A stretch of DNA of 64,000 nt from Siphonodentalium dalli. Lineage: Eukaryota > Mollusca > Scaphopoda > Gadilida > Siphonodentaliidae. Shown here in pieces: positions 60,201 through 64,000 of this stretch (its first letter is position 1; every line of letters starts with the position of its first letter). The notes under the pieces were generated by a model. It was given only the letters and a program-made list of their open reading frames with translations, did no database searches and had not been told where the DNA came from. The stretch is from NCBI GenBank assembly GCA_032622095.1, contig CP136062.1:40178918-40242917 (forward strand). Reading direction: 5' to 3'. Made by a program: the position numbers and the translations under genes.

Positions 60201-63200
60201 TATCCCCGCCACACACATATATAGGTATTCCCACCACACACATATATAGGTATCACCACCACACACATATATAGGTATCCCCGCCACATACATATGTAGG
60301 TATCCCCACCACATACATATATAGGTATCACCACCACACACATATATAGGTATCCCCACCATATACATATATAGGTTTCCCCATCACATACATTTATAGG
60401 TATCCCCACCACACACATATATAGGTATCCCCACCACATACATATATAGGTATCCCCACCACAAACATATATAGGTATCCCCACCACATACATCTATAAG
60501 TGTCCCCACCACACACATATATAGGTATCCCCACCACATACATCTATAGGTATCCCCACCACGCACATATATAGGTATCCCCACCACATACATATATAGG
60601 TATCCCCACCACATACATATATAGGTATCCCCACCACATACATATATAGGTATCCCCACCACACACATATATAGGTATCCCCACCACATACATATATAGG
60701 TATCACCACCACACACATATAGGTATTCCCGCCACATACATATAGGTATCCCCACCACACACATATAGGTATGCCCACCACACACATCTATAGGTACCAC
60801 CACCACATACATATATAGGTATCCCCAACACATACATATATAGGTATCCACTCCACATACACATATAGGTATCCCCACCACATACATATATAGGTATCCC
60901 CACCACATACATCTATAGGTATCACAACCACAAACATATATAGGTATCCCCACCACACACATCTATAGGTGCCACCACCACATACATATATAGGTATCCC
61001 CAACACATACATATATAGGTATCCCCACCACATACATATATAGGTATCCCCACCACATACATATATAGGTATCCCCACCACATACATCTATAGGTATCAC
61101 AACCACAAACATATATAGGTATCCACACCACATACATATATAGGTATCCCCACCACATACATATATAGCTATCCCCACCACATACATATATAGGTATCAC
61201 CGCCACATACATCTATAGGTATCCCCACCACATACATATATAGGTATCCCCGCCACACACATATATAGCTATCCCCACCACACTCAAATATAGGTATCAC
61301 CACCACACACATATATAGGTATCCCCGCCACATACATATATAGGTATCCCCACCACACACATATATAGGTATCACCACCACATACATATATAGGTATCCC
61401 CAACACATACATCTATAGGTATCCCCACCACACACATATATAGGTATCACCACCACAAACGTCTATATGTATCCCTACCACATACATATATAGGTAACCC
61501 CACCATATGCTTATATAGGTATCCCCACCACATACATATATAGGTATCCCCACCACATACATCTATAGGTATCCCCACCACAAACATATATAGCTATCCC
61601 CACCACATACATATATAGGTATCCCCACCACATACATATATAGCTATCCCCACCACATACATCTATACGTATCACCGCCACATACATCTATAGGTATCCC
61701 CACCACATACATATATAGGTATCCCCGCCACACACATATATAGGTATCCCCACCACACACATATATAGGTATCACCACCACACACATATATAGGTATCCC
61801 CGCCACATACATATGTAGGTATCCCCACCACATATATATAAACGTATCACCACCACACACATATATAGGTATCCCACCACATACATATATAGGTATCCCC
61901 ATCACATACATTTATAGGTATCCCCACCACACACATATATAGGTATCCCCACCACATACATATATAGGTATCACCACCACATACATATATAGGTATCCCC
62001 ATCACATACATTTATAGGTATCCCCACCACACACATATATAGGTATCCCCACCACATACATTTATAGGTATCCCCACCACACACATATATAGGTATCCCC
62101 ACCACATACATATATAGGTATCCCCACCACATACATATATAGGTATCCCCACCACATACATCTATAGGTATCCCCACCACACACATATATAGGTATCACC
62201 ACCACAAACGTCTATATGTATCCCTACCACATACATATATAGGTAACCCCACCACATACATATATAGGTATCACCACCACATACATCTATAGGTATCCCC
62301 ACCACACACATATATAGGTATCAACACCACACATATATATAGGTATCACCACCACATATATATATAGGTATCCCCACCACATACAAATATAGGTATCTCC
62401 GCCACATACATATATCGGTATCCCCACCACATACATATATAGGTATCCCCACCACACACATATATAGGTATCCCCACCACACACATATATAGGTATCCCC
62501 ACCACACACATATATAGGTATCAACACCACACATATATATAGGTATCACCACCACATATATATATAGGTATCCCCACCACATACAAATATAGGTATCTCC
62601 GCCACATACATATATCGGTATCCCCACCACATACATATATAGGTATCCCCACCACACACATATATAGGTATCCCCACCACACACATATATAGGTATCCCC
62701 ACCACACACATATATATAGGTATCCCCGCCACACACATATATAGGTATCCCCACCACATACATATATAGGTCTCCCCACCACATACATCTATAGGTATCC
62801 CCACCACACACATCTATAGGTATCCTCACCACATACATATATAGGTATCCCTGCCACACACATATATAGGTATCCTCACCACACACATCTATAGGTATCC
62901 CCACCACACACATATATAGGTATCGCCACCACACACATATATAGGTATCCCCACCACACACATCTATAGGTATCCCCACCACACACATATATAGGTATCC
63001 CCACCACACACATATATAGGTATCCCCACCACACACATCTATAGGTATCCCCACCAAACACATATATAGGTATCCCCACCACATACATATATAGGTATCC
63101 CCACCACATTCATATATAGGTATCACCTCCACATACATATATAGGTGTCCTCACCACACACATCTATAGGTATCCCACACACACATATATAGGTATCCCC

Positions 63201-64000
63201 ACCACACACATCTATAGGTTTCCCCACCACACACATCTATAGGTATCCCCACTACATACATATATATGTATCCCCACCACTTACATATATAGGTATCCCG
63301 CCACATACATATATAGGTATCCCCACCACACACATATATAGGTATCCCCACCACACACATATATAGGTATCCCCACCACACACATATATAGGTATCCCCA
63401 CCACACACATATATATAGGTATCCCCGCCACTCACATATATAGGTATCCCCACCACATACATATATAGGTCTCCCCACCACATACATATATAGGTATCCC
63501 CACCACACACATCTATAGGTATCCCCACCACACACATATATTGGTATCACCACCACATATATATATAGGTATCCCCGCCACACACATATATGTGTATCCC
63601 CGCCACATACATATTTAGGTATCCCCACCACACACATCTATAGGTATCCCCACCATATACATATATAGGTATCACCACCACACACATATATAGGTATCAC
63701 CACCACACACATATATAGTTCTCCCCACCACATACATCTATAGGTATCCCCACCACACACATCTATATGTATCCCCACCACACACAGATCTATAGGTATC
63801 CCCACCACACACATATATAGGTATTCCCACAATACACATCTATAGTTATCCCCGCCACACACATATATAGGTATCACCACCACATACATATATAGGTATC
63901 CCCACCACACACATATATAGGTATCCCCACCACATACATATATAGGTATCACCACCACACACATATAGGTATCCCCGCCACATACATATAGGTATCCCCA
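57225..64000. repeat. Two tandem copies of a 4.1-kb satellite higher-order unit
   Basis: Unit order from about 57,225 recurs from about 61,336 with a shift of 4111-4112 bp, continuing with small indels to the window edge. Markers include the CATATGCTTATATAGG unit, ACATATATATAAACG and the CATATATCGG unit. Confidence 0.75.

Larger units (their letters stand above)
48519..64000. repeat. 25-bp satellite array, right block
   Basis: Same satellite, same orientation and the same variant families as the left block, starting with ACACATCTATAGG directly after the truncated sixth unit and running to the window edge. No interruption by other sequence and no gene is visible. Confidence 0.98.

Noticed and set aside
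48511-63964. Minus-strand ORFs of 60-237 codons in the right satellite block
   Set aside because: Same cause as in the left block; starts and ends simply follow unit variants.
1-64000. CRISPR array interpretation of the short repeats
   Set aside because: Units abut directly with no unique spacers, and no cas gene is present.
1-64000. G-quadruplex potential of the minus strand
   Set aside because: Each 25-bp unit offers only one GGGG run and one GG run, so loops would be too long for a typical quadruplex.

Overview
This window is eukaryotic repeat DNA and I can support no intact protein-coding gene in it. It consists of two blocks of a 25-bp satellite (about 1-35,672 and 48,519-64,000) flanking a 12.6-kb head-to-tail array of a different 2.3-kb unit (35,903-48,523). 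A 62-bp orphan piece of the 2.3-kb unit lies just outside the array at 35,673-35,734. This layout suggests constitutive heterochromatin (pericentromeric, subtelomeric or similar). The lineage cannot be fixed from the sequence. The 2.3-kb unit keeps many CpG dinucleotides, so it does not look like strongly methylated, CpG-depleted vertebrate DNA. A fragment resembling Penelope-like retroelements (PLEs) makes an animal, probably an invertebrate, my best guess.

The satellite unit is a CCCCACC block, an alternating CA/TA block and a closing TATAGGTAT. The C-rich strand is + throughout both blocks. Units differ mainly at two sites (CACACA or CATACA; ATATATA or ATCTATA) plus rarer marker variants. 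These let long shared segments be traced at shifts of 4511, 5876, 9152, 3779, 10880, 9985, 4222, 2494 and 4111 bp. The satellite is therefore a mosaic of nested kilobase duplications. The minus strand lacks stops in the consensus, and because 25 is not a multiple of 3 all three minus frames give the same 25-residue periodic peptide. That explains the many long apparent minus-strand ORFs, which I do not annotate as genes.

The 2.3-kb array has five full units (2332, 2323, 2323, 2332 and 2332 bp) and a sixth cut off after about 980 bp. I saw only a handful of substitutions between copies, so the array is young or well homogenised. Each unit carries: (i) a 93-codon open stretch crossing the unit-unit junction that resembles the N-terminal region of PLE reverse transcriptases; (ii) a hammerhead-ribozyme-like core with a good stem II; (iii) two diverged 126-140-bp copies of an element with four hairpins, including UNCG tetraloops and one compensatory base-pair change; (iv) a 36-bp tandem duplication forming twin hairpins; and (v) a 39-bp near-perfect palindrome. 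PLEs are known to carry hammerhead motifs, so (i) and (ii) together suggest a tandem, non-autonomous derivative of a PLE-type element, possibly amplified through a circular intermediate. That origin is inference.

The outer junctions of the array and of the orphan have only about 2-5 nt of microhomology. The array's flanks together nearly rebuild one satellite unit, as expected for insertion into a pre-existing satellite array.
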